A DNA stretch of 64,000 bases from positions 35,976 through 99,975 of the forward strand of contig NZ_KB894423.1 of assembly GCF_000374445.1 (NCBI RefSeq), given 5' to 3'. Within the stretch, counting starts at the first letter, position 1, and each line of letters starts with the position of its first letter. Source of the stretch: Actinokineospora enzanensis DSM 44649 (GTDB taxonomy: Bacteria > Actinomycetota > Actinomycetes > Mycobacteriales > Pseudonocardiaceae). A model generated the notes under the pieces. It saw nothing but the letters and a program-made list of their open reading frames with translations. It was not told the DNA's origin and did no database searches. Position numbers and translations under genes: made by a program. Of this stretch, positions 62,753 to 64,000 are shown in pieces.

Positions 62753-64000
62753 ATGCGCGGGGCGCTGTCCGGGCTGACGACCCGGGGCCGGTGTCTGCTC
62801 GCGGCCGGGCTGGCCGCCGCGCTGTGCTCGATCATGCTGAACGAACGCGACCTGCTGCGCGTGTCGGTGTTCGTGGTGGCCCTGCCGCTGTTGGTGTGCG
62901 TGCTGACCGCGATGACCCGGGTGGGGCTGCACGCCCAGCGGCACATCGCGCCCGGCCGGGTGCCGGTGGGCGGGCGGGCCGAGGTGGCGCTGTCGGTGTA
63001 CAGCACGGGCAGGCTGCCCACGGTGGGGCTGCTGGTGGCGGACGGGGTGCCGTACGCGCTGGGCGGCAAGCCGCGGTTCCTGATCGAGCACCTGCCCCGG
63101 CACACCGGCACGCAGCTCCGGTACTCGCTGCAGCCGATGCTGCGCGGCATCCAGCAGCTGGGTCCGTTGAAGGCGACGGTGACCGACCCGTTCGGGCTGG
63201 CCGAGTTCGAGCGCGAGCTGGCGGGCACGTCGCGGCTGGTGGTGGTGCCCAGGGTGGTGCCGCTCAACGGCGTGCCGGGCGGGTCCGGGCTGGGCTCCGG
63301 CGAGGACGGCTCGGTGCGGCTGAACGCGGGCCAGGGCGAGGACGACGCGGTGGTGCGCCCGTACCGGCAGGGCGACGACCTGCGCAAGGTGCACTGGCGC
63401 TCGACCGCCAAGCGCGACGAGATGATGGTGCGGGTCGAGGAGAGCCCGTGGCGGGGCGGCACCACGGTGCTGCTGGACCACCGGATCGCCGGACACCGCG
63501 GCGTGGGCGCGGCCTCCAGTCTGGAGTGGGCGGTGTCGTTCGCCGCCAGCGTGTGCGTCCACCTGCACCGGCACGGCCACCCGGTGCGGCTGGTCACCGA
63601 GAGCGGCAGCGTGCTGGTCAGTGACGCGGGCGACGGCGGGCACAGCGACACCGCGGTGCTGGACGCGCTGGCCGCGCTGCAGCCGGTGCACCAGCCGGAC
63701 ATCTCGTGCCCGGTCGACCCGGGCCACGGGCAGGAGCTGGTGGCGATCCTGGGCGCGGCGTCCCCGGACTCGATCAGCAAGCTGATCCGCTACCGCACCC
63801 GGGGCGTGCGCAGCCTGGCGGTGCTGCTGGACACCCCGCGCTGGGGCGCGGGCGACGGCCCGGACGTGGACCCGCAGGCCACCGCGGCGCTGCTGGGCGC
63901 GGCGGGCTGGGGCGTGACCATCGCCCGGCCGGACGTGCCGATGTCGCACGTGTGGTCGAGCATCTGCCGCACCGGCACCCGCCGGGGCGACTCCATGATC
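62753..64000 (+). CDS. DUF58 domain membrane protein (partial, runs off window)
   Basis: At least 416 codons, open to the window edge. Two N-terminal helices (about 13-32 and 36-53) precede an extra beta domain and the DUF58 core, seen as YRQGDDLRKVHWRSTAKRD near 200-218 and MMVRVEESPWRGGTTVLLD. Following a MoxR gene is the typical context, usually completed by a transglutaminase-like membrane protein downstream. These proteins are thought to be clients or partners of MoxR at the membrane. The ATG follows GGGAG. Confidence 0.9.
   Translation, partial: MRGALSGLTTRGRCLLAAGLAAALCSIMLNERDLLRVSVFVVALPLLVCVLTAMTRVGLHAQRHIAPGRVPVGGRAEVALSVYSTGRLPTVGLLVADGVPYALGGKPRFLIEHLPRHTGTQLRYSLQPMLRGIQQLGPLKATVTDPFGLAEFERELAGTSRLVVVPRVVPLNGVPGGSGLGSGEDGSVRLNAGQGEDDAVVRPYRQGDDLRKVHWRSTAKRDEMMVRVEESPWRGGTTVLLDHRIAGHRGVGAASSLEWAVSFAASVCVHLHRHGHPVRLVTESGSVLVSDAGDGGHSDTAVLDALAALQPVHQPDISCPVDPGHGQELVAILGAASPDSISKLIRYRTRGVRSLAVLLDTPRWGAGDGPDVDPQATAALLGAAGWGVTIARPDVPMSHVWSSICRTGTRRGDSMI

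Overview
The window is 64 kb of very GC-rich chromosomal DNA with no gene of clear foreign origin. Its content points to an actinobacterium, most likely of the order Pseudonocardiales (an inference from gene content, not from a marker gene). It carries wag31/divIVA, sepF, a meso-DAP-type murE, a NUDIX-type NrtR, an actinobacterial biotin cluster with its small auxiliary protein, a SAM-IV riboswitch and a short translational-type ileS T-box. It has many GTG starts and several probable leaderless genes. No rRNA, tRNA, CRISPR array, insertion sequence or prophage was seen.

Layout. 1-5 kb: a 7-bp tandem repeat at the left edge, a class V aminotransferase-like gene overlapping a peptide-type ABC substrate-binding lipoprotein gene, a small lipoprotein, a nitrilase-family amidohydrolase and a DUF2867 protein. 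5-9.2 kb: the quinolinate/NAD operon nadA-nadB-nadC (minus strand), divergent from its presumed regulator nrtR; the two share a 58-bp promoter region with a perfect 7-bp inverted repeat. 9.3-14.9 kb: a LON-substrate-binding-domain protein, a DUF2567 membrane protein, then the biotin cluster read leftward as membrane protein, bioA, bioD, bioB, and a 67-residue Cys-rich BsaP-type protein. 14.9-17.1 kb: a pair resembling a type VII secretion substrate plus DUF3558 lipoprotein, and a cytochrome P450 preceded by a large palindrome. 17.1-25.7 kb: dnaE, a degenerate kinase-like protein, an unusual winged-helix/proline-glutamine protein, an RluD-type pseudouridine synthase, lspA, and a class V (cysteine desulfurase-like) enzyme under a SAM-IV riboswitch. 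25.7-35.6 kb: a K+/H+ antiporter, a DUF167 protein, a GT-C-like membrane protein with a tiny membrane partner, a MecA-N-type penicillin-binding protein, and ileS under a T-box.

35.6-60.6 kb is one long leftward division and cell-wall (dcw) region: mraZ, rsmH, ftsL-like, ftsI, murE, murF, mraY, murD, ftsW, murG, murC, ftsQ, a DinB-family gene, ftsZ, pgeF, yggS, sepF, yggT and wag31. It is followed by a membrane protein, an MFS transporter and a ceramidase-family protein. From murF to ftsQ nearly every junction is a 4-nt stop/start overlap. The mraZ promoter carries four GTGG boxes at exactly 10-bp spacing, the signature of MraZ autoregulation. A strong hairpin after ftsZ separates it from pgeF-yggS-sepF. 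61.3-64 kb: a rightward moxR AAA+ ATPase and a DUF58 protein that runs off the window.

The most unusual points are: very long disordered cytoplasmic extensions on both FtsL and FtsI, with evidence of two compensating frameshifts at the ftsI 5' end; an orphan SOS-like box at an apparent leaderless start between ftsI and murE; a 19-codon ORF that exactly bridges two genes with overlaps on both sides; a DinB gene between ftsQ and ftsZ; and the nrtR/nadA operator overlapping a leaderless promoter. I see no clear case for an entirely undescribed multi-gene system.
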